A DNA stretch of 26,737 bases from a bacterium (GCA_024224995.1 JAAENB010000954.1:1-26737), one strand, 5' to 3'; shown: positions 7,026 to 15,290, counted from the first letter of the stretch. Program-made: numbers and translations. The notes: generated by a model from the sequence alone, not told the origin.

Positions 7026-8135
7026 CTACTTAGCTCTGAATTTCTCCCAGGTCAATAAAACCGGGGAAGCTACATAAACTGAAGAATAGGTTCCAACAAA
7101 TATACCAAAAAGAAGGACCAGGGCAAACTCATTCAACACTTCCCCTCCAATAAAATAGAGAGACGATACCGTAAAAAGTGTTGTTAATGAAGTAAGCAAT
7201 GTCCGGCTAATGGACAGAGATATGGACTTGTTAATTACATCAATAAATGTCAGTTTTGATTTCACCTGCACATTTTCACGAACCCGGTCGAAAACAACAA
7301 TGGAGTCATTAACCGAATAACCAAATATTGTGAGGAGCGCGGCAATTACCGGTATATTTAATTCCACACCAACGAGCCCGCAAAAAAGAATCGATAAAAA
7401 TATATCGTGTACCAGGGCAGCCATTGCTCCCACGGAATACTTAAATTCAAACCGGAATGTAAGATAAAATGTCATAAGAATAACGGCGATTAAAAACAAT
7501 TTAACTGCCGACTTCCGCAAAAAATCACCAATTGCAGGACCGACATTTTCATCACTCAGGAATATAACGCCTTCCATAACACCTTTCGTACCATCATCTT
7601 TCGTTACTTCTTTATTATATTTCAAGGTTAATAAAGCTTTAACCTTCTCTGCTTTGGTTAGCTTTTCTTTCTTTTCTTCGGTTTTCGCAACAGCAATTGC
7701 CGGAACCGCTGCTGTTTCGGCAGGAGCTTCGCTTTTTTCTGCCTGAACTTCTGTCCCGGGTTTATTCTCCGCGCTTTCCTTCTCCGGATCGTTCCCGGTC
7801 CCGGCAGCTTCCTTTTTTTCGGGCACGCTGCTTGTTCCTTCCAGTTCGGCAATTCTCTCTTTTTCCGTCAGCTTTGTTGAAATAATAAACTCATTTTTAT
7901 CTTCCGAGCCTATCTGCTGAACCGTAGGACTAAATTCTTTTAATAGTGTTCGTAATTGAGCTTCTTTAACAGACGAATCTTTAAATTTTGCTATTATTTT
8001 AATTCCGCCCACAAAGTCTATACCATAATTAAATCCGCCTTTTATTATGGTTCCGGTGATACATATTATTGCCAGCGCAATGGAAAATCCAATTGCAATA
8101 TACCTGTATTTCAAAAAATCAATCGTACGCTTCAA
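7026..8135 (-). CDS. secF: Protein translocase subunit SecF
   Basis: An RND-type partner of SecD that uses the proton gradient to complete protein export across the inner membrane. Recognisable parts are the first membrane segment, GIDFVGG at the start of the periplasmic P1 region, VGPAIGDFLRKSAVKLF before the second membrane segment and FGYSVNDSIVVFDRVREN in the membrane core. The P1 domain carries an insertion of about 60 residues (about 100-160) made almost entirely of Glu, Lys, Ala, Pro and Thr, absent from typical SecF. The longest frame opens with TTG at 8141, but AAGGAG (8144-8149) is only two bases from it. TTG at 8135 has an 8-base spacing and is the likely start, giving MKRTIDFLKYR and 369 residues. 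It follows secD by 35 bases. Confidence 0.95.
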   Translation of the reverse strand: MKRTIDFLKYRYIAIGFSIALAIICITGTIIKGGFNYGIDFVGGIKIIAKFKDSSVKEAQLRTLLKEFSPTVQQIGSEDKNEFIISTKLTEKERIAELEGTSSVPEKKEAAGTGNDPEKESAENKPGTEVQAEKSEAPAETAAVPAIAVAKTEEKKEKLTKAEKVKALLTLKYNKEVTKDDGTKGVMEGVIFLSDENVGPAIGDFLRKSAVKLFLIAVILMTFYLTFRFEFKYSVGAMAALVHDIFLSILFCGLVGVELNIPVIAALLTIFGYSVNDSIVVFDRVRENVQVKSKLTFIDVINKSISLSISRTLLTSLTTLFTVSSLYFIGGEVLNEFALVLLFGIFVGTYSSVYVASPVLLTWEKFRAK

Positions 8136-8170
8136 TCTCAAGACTCCTTCTAAAAAGTATTATATCCAAA

Positions 8171-9994
8171 TTACTGGGTTTGGGTACGGGTTCTTTTCCA
8201 TACCGGGAATATACTTAACTTCTTCATATTCTTATTTAGTGATATTATTTCATACATAAATCTCGTTACATATAATGCTACAAACATACTGCATAGTATC
8301 CCAATGAAAAGCGTTACGGCAAATCCTTTTACCGGACCGGTTCCATACTGGGAAAGAATAAAAGCGGCAATCAATGTTGTAAGGTTTGCATCAAAAATTG
8401 TCCAGAAAGCTTTGTCAAAACCATAGACAATGGACATACGTACCGATTTTCCCGTTTCAATTTCTTCTTTTATCCTCTCATAGATAATAACATTGGCATC
8501 AACAGCCATACCTACCGTTAAAATAAACCCCGCGATTCCGGGCAGCGTTAAGGTAAATCCAAGCCAGGAAAGGATTGCCATCATAAAAACCATATTTAAA
8601 ACCAGGCCAATGGCAGAAATAAATCCAGAAACCCGGTAATATAAAAACATAAAAAAGATAACGCCTAATAAACCAATCATTATAGCGTCAAGACCGGAAT
8701 CAATTGAATCCTGTCCCAGGGATGGTCCTACTGTTCTTTCTTCAATAATCTTCAGATCGACCGGTAACGCACCTTCTTTAATAATCCGTGCCAGCGTAAG
8801 GGCTTCATCATGACTAAAACCACCGGTGATTTGACCGCTTCCCGTAGTAATCTGGTCGTTGATATTGGGAGCGCTTCGTACCTTGTTATCCAGAACAATA
8901 GCCAGTCTTCTTCCTTTATTCTCTTTAGCAGTTACTTTCGCAAACCGAACAGCCCCTGATGGAGTAGTTCTGAAACTAACAACGATCTGTCCTACCTGAT
9001 CGTCACGATTGGCTGTTGCCGAATCAATATCCGTTCCATCTACTGCTATATCGTTTTCCAGGACTATGGGAGCAACAGGAAATATCTTCTTTCTTTCATT
9101 ATTCCGCTCGTAGCGAAAAAGTATTTTTCCTTTATCAGCAGTGAGCCCTATCTCCTCTGCTATCTGCAGTAACAGTGCATTCTGCTCAGCTTTACCTTCC
9201 GGAATTTTTTTATCTTTATAATTCTTTTGAAACCACGCTTGGGCTTTTCCGGTAAAGTCATCATCTACCAGGCGGTATTCCAGCCTTCCAGTATCCCGCA
9301 GCGCTTTTTTTACTCCCTCGGGATTTCTAACACCGGGCAGCTGTATCTCAATAGCCTCATTTCCTCTCGGCCGTATGGACGGCTCAGCAACACCAAATGA
9401 GTCAATCCGGTTACGAATAAGCTCAAGAGCCTGCTGGGTTATCTCTCTCTTCTCGTTGTCGGAGAGTGTCATATCTTTTTCTTCAACCGGTTCTTCACTA
9501 TCAACGGCTTTTTCTTCTGTTTTATCTGTTTTCTTCTCTAATTTTTTCTTCTTAGCGTCGGCCAGCTTTTGTATTTTCGCTTTTTGTCTTTTCAATTCTT
9601 CAATAGACTTAAAATCGGCCTGTAAAACAAGGTGCATTCCACCCTGGAGGTCGAGCCCCAGGTTTATCTTTTTGGCCAGGACCGCTTTCTCAGCCCAGTG
9701 TTTGCTCACTTTTACATCTTTTACACCTTTCATATTTTTGGCACCGTTCGAAACAGCATCAGTAATACTGTTTCCCACTCCCGTTACCAGCAAAGAACCG
9801 TCCTTCTCCTCTATTGTATAATCATACTTACCGGAAGAGAACGTTTGTTTGATCTCACGTTTCTGGTCATCTGTTATACCCGTTGCATATTCGATATTCA
9901 TGGTCTTCTCACCAACGGTGGGAAGTATCAGGACAACAGCAAAACCGATGAGCAGTAAAATAAATATAAGCTTATATATCATTCCTCTTGTCAT
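8171..9994 (-). CDS. secD: Protein translocase subunit SecD
   Basis: The larger RND-type subunit of SecDF, which pulls preproteins out on the periplasmic side. The 607 residues show one N-terminal membrane segment, LGLDLQGGMHLVL (112-124), NRIDSFGVAEPSI (195-207), a long periplasmic region and a C-terminal five-segment membrane core. The core carries GMAVDANVIIYERIKEE, the conserved acidic motif. Within P1, residues about 134-176 are a highly charged insertion (Lys- and Glu-rich, such as KKKKLEKKTDKTEEK) not usual in the family. The ATG at 9994 has AGAGG six bases upstream. It lies between a low-complexity membrane protein and secF in one operon. Confidence 0.96.
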   Translation of the reverse strand: MTRGMIYKLIFILLLIGFAVVLILPTVGEKTMNIEYATGITDDQKREIKQTFSSGKYDYTIEEKDGSLLVTGVGNSITDAVSNGAKNMKGVKDVKVSKHWAEKAVLAKKINLGLDLQGGMHLVLQADFKSIEELKRQKAKIQKLADAKKKKLEKKTDKTEEKAVDSEEPVEEKDMTLSDNEKREITQQALELIRNRIDSFGVAEPSIRPRGNEAIEIQLPGVRNPEGVKKALRDTGRLEYRLVDDDFTGKAQAWFQKNYKDKKIPEGKAEQNALLLQIAEEIGLTADKGKILFRYERNNERKKIFPVAPIVLENDIAVDGTDIDSATANRDDQVGQIVVSFRTTPSGAVRFAKVTAKENKGRRLAIVLDNKVRSAPNINDQITTGSGQITGGFSHDEALTLARIIKEGALPVDLKIIEERTVGPSLGQDSIDSGLDAIMIGLLGVIFFMFLYYRVSGFISAIGLVLNMVFMMAILSWLGFTLTLPGIAGFILTVGMAVDANVIIYERIKEEIETGKSVRMSIVYGFDKAFWTIFDANLTTLIAAFILSQYGTGPVKGFAVTLFIGILCSMFVALYVTRFMYEIISLNKNMKKLSIFPVWKRTRTQTQ

Positions 9995-10080
9995 GTAAAT
10001 CCTCTATTAAATCCTCTTAATTTGTTATTTCAGGGAACACATCCCTCTGGAAATTTTTCGGGTTCAGTTCCCGGTAATTC

Positions 10081-10638
10081 CTATTTAAAAACTCTTCTTC
10101 TGGAACCGCCGGATCTTACTTTATATATTATAACCAACAATAATATTAATACAATAAGGGAACCCCATACAAAATAATCCGTTGCCTTTTTACCGAGGCC
10201 AAATAATCCCTTTTCTACTGTTCCGTCCTTTTTGACGGTCTCAGATGTTTTTTCAACAGTGGCTGCAACCGCAACAACGTCCTCTTCTTCCGAAGTACTC
10301 TGTTTTTCATCAAGCTCAATACCGGGAATCCGCTGATATTTATACGCGCTGTCTTTAATATACAAAAGATCATTTGCTCCCGCACGGCTGCCGACCTGAG
10401 TTTTAACCTCAGCATCCTTATTTTCAGGATTCACAGCCGTTTTCGCTGCCTTTTCAACTACGGCTTCGGCCTTTTTTGCCTCCGCCGCAGGCTTGTCTGC
10501 TGTTTCAGCCTTTTTTTCGACTACTGCCGGAGCAGTATCTTTCTCTGCCGATCCGCCGGTCTGGGCATACAGTCCCTGTCCAAAAGTCAGAACCAGCATT
10601 AAAATCATGCAGAACCTTATGTTACAATCCTTTCTCAT
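10081..10638 (-). CDS. Sec-operon protein: signal peptide, Ala/Glu/Lys-rich region, C-terminal membrane anchor
   Basis: A 185-residue protein of unknown function between yajC and secD. Residues 1-25 look like a cleavable signal peptide (cleavage after LYA). Residues about 28-80 are low-complexity Ala/Glu/Lys/Val. A more ordinary segment follows (about 81-112: SRAGANDLLYIKDSAYKYQR), then an acidic stretch, one membrane segment (about 155-172) and a basic tail (RSGGSRRRVFK). The predicted topology puts nearly the whole protein in the periplasm with a short cytoplasmic tail. Its place inside the sec operon suggests an accessory of YajC-SecDF; that is inference. The low-complexity part would give unreliable similarity hits; only residues 81-112 look informative. 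Confidence 0.75.
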   Translation of the reverse strand: MRKDCNIRFCMILMLVLTFGQGLYAQTGGSAEKDTAPAVVEKKAETADKPAAEAKKAEAVVEKAAKTAVNPENKDAEVKTQVGSRAGANDLLYIKDSAYKYQRIPGIELDEKQSTSEEEDVVAVAATVEKTSETVKKDGTVEKGLFGLGKKATDYFVWGSLIVLILLLVIIYKVRSGGSRRRVFK

Positions 10639-10705
10639 ATTTGTCTCGTTTTTATTGTAAATCTGCCAAACTGTATATTATATTAAAAACTCGCGCTTGA
10701 ATTTA

Positions 10706-11047
10706 TTAGCCGCCTATCTTGGTCTGAATCGCGTTTTTCGCGAATTCAACCTTTGGGCCGTCTCCAATTTTCACTACAACTATATCATTTTCCTTTATAT
10801 TCGTAACAACTCCGTATATTCCGGCTGTTGTGAGAACTCTGTCACCGTTTTTCAGATTGTCGATCATCAGTTTTCTTTCTTTCTCTTTCTTCTGTTGTGG
10901 CCGAATCATTAGAAAATAAAAGATTCCTATCATCAAAACTATGGGGATCATTCCGCCAAAACCACCAAGATTGCCTAAAAGGCCGCCACCTGCTGCTCCA
11001 CCTGCTGCTCCACCTGCTGCCTCCTGGGCATATGCTATTCCATTCAT
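10706..11047 (-). CDS. yajC: Preprotein translocase accessory subunit YajC
   Basis: A small inner-membrane protein that forms a complex with SecDF. The 113 residues show one membrane segment (about 31-48), then RPQQKKEKERK and the typical soluble domain (LKNGDRVLTTAGIYGVV, then VVKIGDGPKVEFAKNAI). Ahead of the membrane segment is a Gly/Ala-rich repeat (about 10-32) encoded by tandem nine-base repeats. The frame is open further upstream, but MNGIAYAQ at 11047 is preceded by AGGAG and matches the family better than the longer N-terminus. It is the first gene of the minus-strand sec operon ending in ribD. Confidence 0.92.
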   Translation of the reverse strand: MNGIAYAQEAAGGAAGGAAGGGLLGNLGGFGGMIPIVLMIGIFYFLMIRPQQKKEKERKLMIDNLKNGDRVLTTAGIYGVVTNIKENDIVVVKIGDGPKVEFAKNAIQTKIGG

Positions 11048-11098
11048 AATATATTTCTGCTCCTCACTGTCTATTTCACTGGTTAAAAAATGAAATTC

Positions 11099-11128
11099 AA
11101 TATTCCAGAATTGCCAAAACAATGTCAA
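11099..11128 (-). promoter_or_regulatory. Putative promoter of the yajC-secDF-ribD operon
   Basis: On the minus strand a perfect TTGACA (11123-11128) is followed by an 18-base spacer and AATATT (11099-11104). The -10 is poor, so this is tentative, but it is the only TTGACA in the gap before yajC and leaves a leader of about 45 bases. Confidence 0.4.
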
Positions 11129-11172
11129 CTAAATTTATAATTATTTACTGCCTGCCCTGGAGTTAGTGTATT

Positions 11173-11225
11173 AGTATACCGAAATAGAAATTATGCGTCA
11201 TATATAAGGTATATCAAGACACGAC
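11173..11225. repeat. Inverted-repeat element sharing a 17-base core with 26673-26689
   Basis: GTATACC (11174-11180) and GGTATATC (11208-11215) form inverted arms. The right arm continues as GGTATATCAAGACACGA (11208-11224), an exact reverse complement of 26673-26689. The left arm continues as CCGAAA and later CGTCA, and both words also follow the core at 26688-26700. The element lies in the gap between the L,D-transpeptidase and yajC genes. Confidence 0.5.
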
Positions 11226-11252
11226 CGCCCGGCAGACAGGGGTGTAATACTG

Positions 11253-11912
11253 TTATGGAGAGAGAATTACCGGTGTTCCTATTTCAATATATCGTTCCAG
11301 ACCGATTATGTCATTATTGTACATTCGAACACACCCGTTTGAACAAAGCGTTCCAATGGATTGCTCATCGGCATTTCCGTGTATTGCTATTCCGGAGCCG
11401 ATCCCCGGGGTTTTCCCTTTTTTCTCTTTTGCGTATCTCTCTTTGTCACTATCATTTGGATAATTGAGACCAAAATAACGGGGTCCATACACATTATCCC
11501 CCAAATCGACGCCGGGTTTTCCATATTTATGATGCCCTTCCCGGGAACTGAAATATACCCGGTTCATATTGCGCAATTTCTTATAAACTGCCGAATCTTT
11601 ATGAGCATCCATGCTTAAGATCTCATTAATATAATATACCCCTTCAGGAGTTCTGGCGTCGCCCGCGTGGATCTTTGCTTTTCTGTCGGGATTCGCCCCA
11701 TACCCTATTGTATATTCTGCTGTTTTTTTAAGCTTCCGGTCGTAGACCGATAAGGAAAAATCCTTTTTACTCACATATACCAGGTACCTGGCTTTTGACA
11801 CCCCAAGCACCATTCTTATATCTTGAACCGGGTCTTTCCCCCGGGAACAGGCGGCAGTCATTCCACAGAGCATACATAACAAAAATAACGCGACACCCTT
11901 ATAATACACCAC
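11253..11912 (-). CDS. L,D-transpeptidase (YkuD domain), probable lipoprotein
   Basis: A periplasmic enzyme that makes 3-3 peptidoglycan cross-links or attaches protein to peptidoglycan, using a catalytic cysteine. The 219 residues start with a signal sequence ending in MTAAC (Cys22), a relaxed lipobox. The YkuD fold covers about 42-217: YLVYVSKKDFSLSVYD, then TPEGVYYI, IAIHGNAD (His178) and SNGCVRM with catalytic Cys194. The usual motif is S/T-x-G-C-h-R with His before Gly; here that residue is Asn. The start is GTG at 11912 after a purine-rich GGAGAGGGG site. It is the third gene of the bamA operon, 48 bases after the Skp-like gene, suggesting co-ordination of outer-membrane assembly with peptidoglycan remodelling. 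Confidence 0.9.
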   Translation of the reverse strand: MVYYKGVALFLLCMLCGMTAACSRGKDPVQDIRMVLGVSKARYLVYVSKKDFSLSVYDRKLKKTAEYTIGYGANPDRKAKIHAGDARTPEGVYYINEILSMDAHKDSAVYKKLRNMNRVYFSSREGHHKYGKPGVDLGDNVYGPRYFGLNYPNDSDKERYAKEKKGKTPGIGSGIAIHGNADEQSIGTLCSNGCVRMYNNDIIGLERYIEIGTPVILSP

Positions 11913-11960
11913 AACCCCTCTCCACCGATCACTGATTACCCGGCCCCCAGGGCCTTACTC

Positions 11961-12470
11961 TTACCGCGAAACCGGCGCGCTTCGCTTTTCCATACTGAGG
12001 ATCTCTCTCATAACCTCTTCCGTTACATCATACTTCTTCTTCGCGTATACCACTTCATCCCCAATATTCAGTATATAATCGGCATCAAGTTTCTTTGCCA
12101 CTGCCTTTACAGCGCTATTGATCTTGTTATACAGCTTCGATTTCCGGTATTCTTCGTCCTTTTTTATGCCCAAAAGTTTTTTTCTTTTCTCTGCCAGGTC
12201 ACCGGTTATTTTTTCACGGTCTTCGGATTTGCCCGCAAGCTGCTCTTCAAGGGCGATAATAGATTTCAAAACAGCTGCTTTCGATGTCTCAATCTCCTGA
12301 GCTTCACGGTCCCTGCCTGCCACAGAGATATAAACAGCATTCAGATTGATATATCGTATTATAAGACGGCTTTTGCCCCCCGCTTTTGTTCCGCCAACGG
12401 AGGAACAGGAAGCAGCAACAAGTGCCGCTGCCAGGTACGGCAGAATACGTCTATACAATATTCTATCCAT
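11961..12470 (-). CDS. OmpH/Skp-like periplasmic chaperone, probable lipoprotein
   Basis: A Skp/OmpH-family protein that would hold unfolded outer-membrane proteins on their way to BamA. The 169 residues show an N-terminal signal ending in VAASC with Cys22 as a likely lipidation site. A short beta segment (IIRYINLNAVYISVAG) follows, then a long charged helical region with heptad-like patterning (about 55-120) and a C-terminal part (KLDADYILNIGDEVVYAKKKYDVTEEVM) that closely fits the family. Classical Skp is soluble and secreted; a lipid anchor would be a variation. A TTG codon lies one codon earlier, but the ATG at 12470 shares its A with the bamA stop TGA (12470-12472), a typical translational-coupling overlap, so I use the ATG. 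Confidence 0.82.
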   Translation of the reverse strand: MDRILYRRILPYLAAALVAASCSSVGGTKAGGKSRLIIRYINLNAVYISVAGRDREAQEIETSKAAVLKSIIALEEQLAGKSEDREKITGDLAEKRKKLLGIKKDEEYRKSKLYNKINSAVKAVAKKLDADYILNIGDEVVYAKKKYDVTEEVMREILSMEKRSAPVSR

Positions 12471-15040
12471 CAAAATCTCATATCACCGATACCAAATTGA
12501 AAGTTATACCCGCTAATATGCTTAAAACCATGGTCATAAACCAGTTTCCTGCCAAACCAGAACCTGAGCGGCATCATGGGAATCTGGATCCTGAAACCAA
12601 ATCCGTATGAATAACGAAAATAGGACATTGGGCTTCTCTTAAAAAACTGGTCAAGAGTACGCAGGTCTCCGCTATTCACATTATCGTTATAATCCTGATG
12701 ACTGCTGGTATCGCTTATTTCATTCTCAAACTGCCGCTTCCAGGATGAATCAGCCCAGAGTGAACCGGCATCAAAAAACCATGCCAGCCATAACATCTGG
12801 GGATGTATGGGGATCCTGAGCTCTACTCCATACAGTATCCGGTGATGCAGCCCCAACTGCCAGGATTCGGGAAGATCAGTGTCGTACAAACTCCATCCGC
12901 GAAGGCCCCGCTCTACACCGCCAATGAGCATACGGTCTTCGAATTCAAGCCAGGGATTGTCCTCATAACTCTGACTGACACTGCCCAGCGGCTTCATAAT
13001 AAAATCACCACTGGCCCTGAATTCAAAAACACAGGGATGACTCTTTAAGAAAGGCAAATGAAACGGTGAGAAATAAAAATTCATTTCCGGCATCATCTTT
13101 ACAAAGTGATCATCACCACCAATGATACCACCGGTAAAGCCTACATTGACACCTATTTTGGACCCACTTGTGGGATTTAAATAATTATCCTTTGAATCCC
13201 GGTACGCGTACATATATACTGTTCGTTTTTCCTGAACCGGCAGGGCTACCAGCCGGAAAACTTCATCACTACTGTTTCCGGTCGGATTCAAATAACTCTT
13301 AAAGGCATGCGACCACCGGGTTCCTACATTATAATAATACCAGAAACGATAACTTAAACCCATGGAATATCCAAACGACTGTTTCTCCACTTCTGCCAGT
13401 CTGCTGGAGCTGCTAAATATGGACGTTGCCTGCTGCTTATATAACTGGTAAAAAATTGACGCGTCAAACCCAACAGGGTAATCAAACAACCATCGTTCGG
13501 CAAAAGAAAGTGTCACCGATCGCCGCAAGGGGCCATATTCAAATTTTAGTCCAACCCGCTGGCCATTACCAAACAGGTTATTCTCTCCAATGTCGGCAAA
13601 AATGGAAAATCCTGTTGAGGTTCCATACCCGCCTCCAAGCGAAATTGTACCCGTCGGCTGCTCTTCCACGTCAAAAATGAGGTTCATATACCCTTCCCTG
13701 CTGCCGGGCCGTACATCGATATTAACCTCTTTAAAGAACTGTAAATTATAAACCCGCTCCCGGGAGAGCTGAACCTTGCTGTTGTCGAACAATTCCCCTT
13801 CTTTGACCAGAACCTCTCTTCGTATTACTTTATCTTTGGTTTTTTTATTTCCCTTAATAATAATTGATTCAATAAAAGCCTTTAGTCCTTCATGAATGGT
13901 AAAATGAATGGAAACATATTTCCGCTTTTCCTTTACGCCGTCTACTTCAACCTCTTTTTCAGTTACCGTCCTCTTTGGTACTACCCTGGCAAAGATATAA
14001 CCCTTTGCCCCGTATCTCATGCTGATCATCTGCCGGTCGAGCTGGAACCTGGTATTATTAAAAATATCTCCATGATCATTTAATTCAAAATTATTCAAAA
14101 AATCTTCGGGTTTGTATACACTCGTTCCGTCTTTTTTGCCTATAATCTCCATGGAGTATTTATCAAAATAATAGATGTCTCCTTCACTCACCTTGATCGT
14201 AATAAAAATTCCTCTTTCATCCCTGGTTGTGGGATCTACCCATTCATAGTCAATTCTGTCTTCCAGTATCTGGGCATCAAGGTAACCAAGCTGCTTGTAA
14301 TACGCTACGATTTTAGCCTTATCCTGTTCATAGATATCCTTTTTAAAAGAACCGTCATCAATAAAACCGTCTTCCTGGGTCTCCATTATACTCAGGATCT
14401 CTTCTACATAAACCTTCTTTGATCCCAGGAGAGAAATATTCTGGACCTTAATTTCCTCTCCCTCATCAATTATAACCAGAACCTTTACGCTGCTTTCCTC
14501 ATCGGTGAGCCGTATAATTTTATAGGTAATAACCGCGTTAAAAAATCCATCGTCGTCATATTTGTCTTTTATCCGTTTAACACTCTTTTCAAGATGATCC
14601 TTCCGCAGCACACTGCCCTCTTTAAAGAGCAATAGTTCCGTCAGCTCACTCTCGATCATCTCATCCATTCCCTTAATCTCAATGGCCCGTATAAGCAGAC
14701 GCTCTTTACAAATGAACCTGAGCTGAACCCCGCCCTGGAACTCTTCAATCTCAACACTGACACTCTCAAACCTGCCCTTTTTGAATATCTTTTTGATATC
14801 CTCTCGAACAACAACCGCCTTTAAAGGAGTTTCTTCATCTGTTTTCATTATATATCGAAGATCATTCTCATCGATATTGCTTAATCCCTGGAAACTGATC
14901 TTTTTTACGGTCCTTCCTTCGTATTTGGATGGCTGAGAAAATACTCCGGAAAAAATCCCGGAAAAAATCAATAATGATGAGAAAATAACAGCTGTGATTA
15001 ATAACAACTTACCGGATACTTTTTGCGATATCTTTTTCAT
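12470..15040 (-). CDS. bamA: Outer-membrane protein assembly factor BamA
   Basis: The Omp85-family insertase that folds beta-barrel proteins into the outer membrane. The 856 residues are somewhat above the usual 750-820. A signal sequence (about 1-36) leads to five POTRA domains (about 44-112, 113-194, 195-287, 288-386 and 387-461), each with the beta-helix-helix-beta pattern (for example IKGNKKTKDKVIRREVLVKEGELF). The 16-strand barrel (about 465-856) follows. It includes FGNGQRVGLKFEYG, the lid-loop region IGGVERGLRGW and the C-terminal strand ending in MRF. The lid-loop arginine motif, usually VRGF/Y, reads LRGW. The ATG at 15040 has GGGA close upstream. It heads an operon with the Skp-like and L,D-transpeptidase genes. 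Confidence 0.95.
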   Translation of the reverse strand: MKKISQKVSGKLLLITAVIFSSLLIFSGIFSGVFSQPSKYEGRTVKKISFQGLSNIDENDLRYIMKTDEETPLKAVVVREDIKKIFKKGRFESVSVEIEEFQGGVQLRFICKERLLIRAIEIKGMDEMIESELTELLLFKEGSVLRKDHLEKSVKRIKDKYDDDGFFNAVITYKIIRLTDEESSVKVLVIIDEGEEIKVQNISLLGSKKVYVEEILSIMETQEDGFIDDGSFKKDIYEQDKAKIVAYYKQLGYLDAQILEDRIDYEWVDPTTRDERGIFITIKVSEGDIYYFDKYSMEIIGKKDGTSVYKPEDFLNNFELNDHGDIFNNTRFQLDRQMISMRYGAKGYIFARVVPKRTVTEKEVEVDGVKEKRKYVSIHFTIHEGLKAFIESIIIKGNKKTKDKVIRREVLVKEGELFDNSKVQLSRERVYNLQFFKEVNIDVRPGSREGYMNLIFDVEEQPTGTISLGGGYGTSTGFSIFADIGENNLFGNGQRVGLKFEYGPLRRSVTLSFAERWLFDYPVGFDASIFYQLYKQQATSIFSSSSRLAEVEKQSFGYSMGLSYRFWYYYNVGTRWSHAFKSYLNPTGNSSDEVFRLVALPVQEKRTVYMYAYRDSKDNYLNPTSGSKIGVNVGFTGGIIGGDDHFVKMMPEMNFYFSPFHLPFLKSHPCVFEFRASGDFIMKPLGSVSQSYEDNPWLEFEDRMLIGGVERGLRGWSLYDTDLPESWQLGLHHRILYGVELRIPIHPQMLWLAWFFDAGSLWADSSWKRQFENEISDTSSHQDYNDNVNSGDLRTLDQFFKRSPMSYFRYSYGFGFRIQIPMMPLRFWFGRKLVYDHGFKHISGYNFQFGIGDMRF

Positions 15041-15139
15041 ATATTCCCGTTTATCATTTTTTCATTGTTTATGGCCGATCTGCCCGGTATTTTGAGCAAT
15101 CTCCGTGTGTAGCGTATTTAGAAAATAATAGCTTCAAGT

Positions 15140-15168
15140 CGTTTAACTTTTATCCCCTTTGGTGTCAA
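15140..15168 (-). promoter_or_regulatory. Putative bamA operon promoter
   Basis: A perfect TTGACA (15163-15168, minus strand), a 17-base spacer and TAAACG (15140-15145). The -10 lacks the final T. The -35 is preceded by ATAC, giving ATACTTGACA, exactly as at the gapA promoter. The inverted-repeat element ends 34 bases upstream. Confidence 0.45.
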
Positions 15169-15201
15169 GTATCTTCTCAAAAAGTGTATTGTATTAAACC
15201 C

Positions 15202-15290
15202 GGGAGCAGTTTAATCTTTTAGGGTGCGCTCGGAAATTAGTCCCTGCTTTCCTGACATCGTTATAAATCCTAAAAGATTAAACTGCTCCC
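15202..15290. repeat. 89-base element with 22-base perfect terminal inverted repeats
   Basis: The left end, GGGAGCAGTTTAATC continuing to 15223, is an exact reverse complement of 15269-15290 over 22 bases. The 45-base centre includes GTGCGCTCGGAAATTAGTCC. No target duplication is obvious at its flanks. The left half recurs at 22425-22472 with about three differences over 48 bases. It could be a small non-autonomous mobile element or a shared transcription-insulating structure; its 22-base stem lacks a U tract on either strand. Confidence 0.7.

Noticed and set aside
9375..9821. 148-codon plus-strand frame opposite secD
   Set aside because: It is antisense to the charged insertion of SecD, with Ser/Phe-rich composition produced by complementing Lys/Glu codons, and has no domain or start signal.
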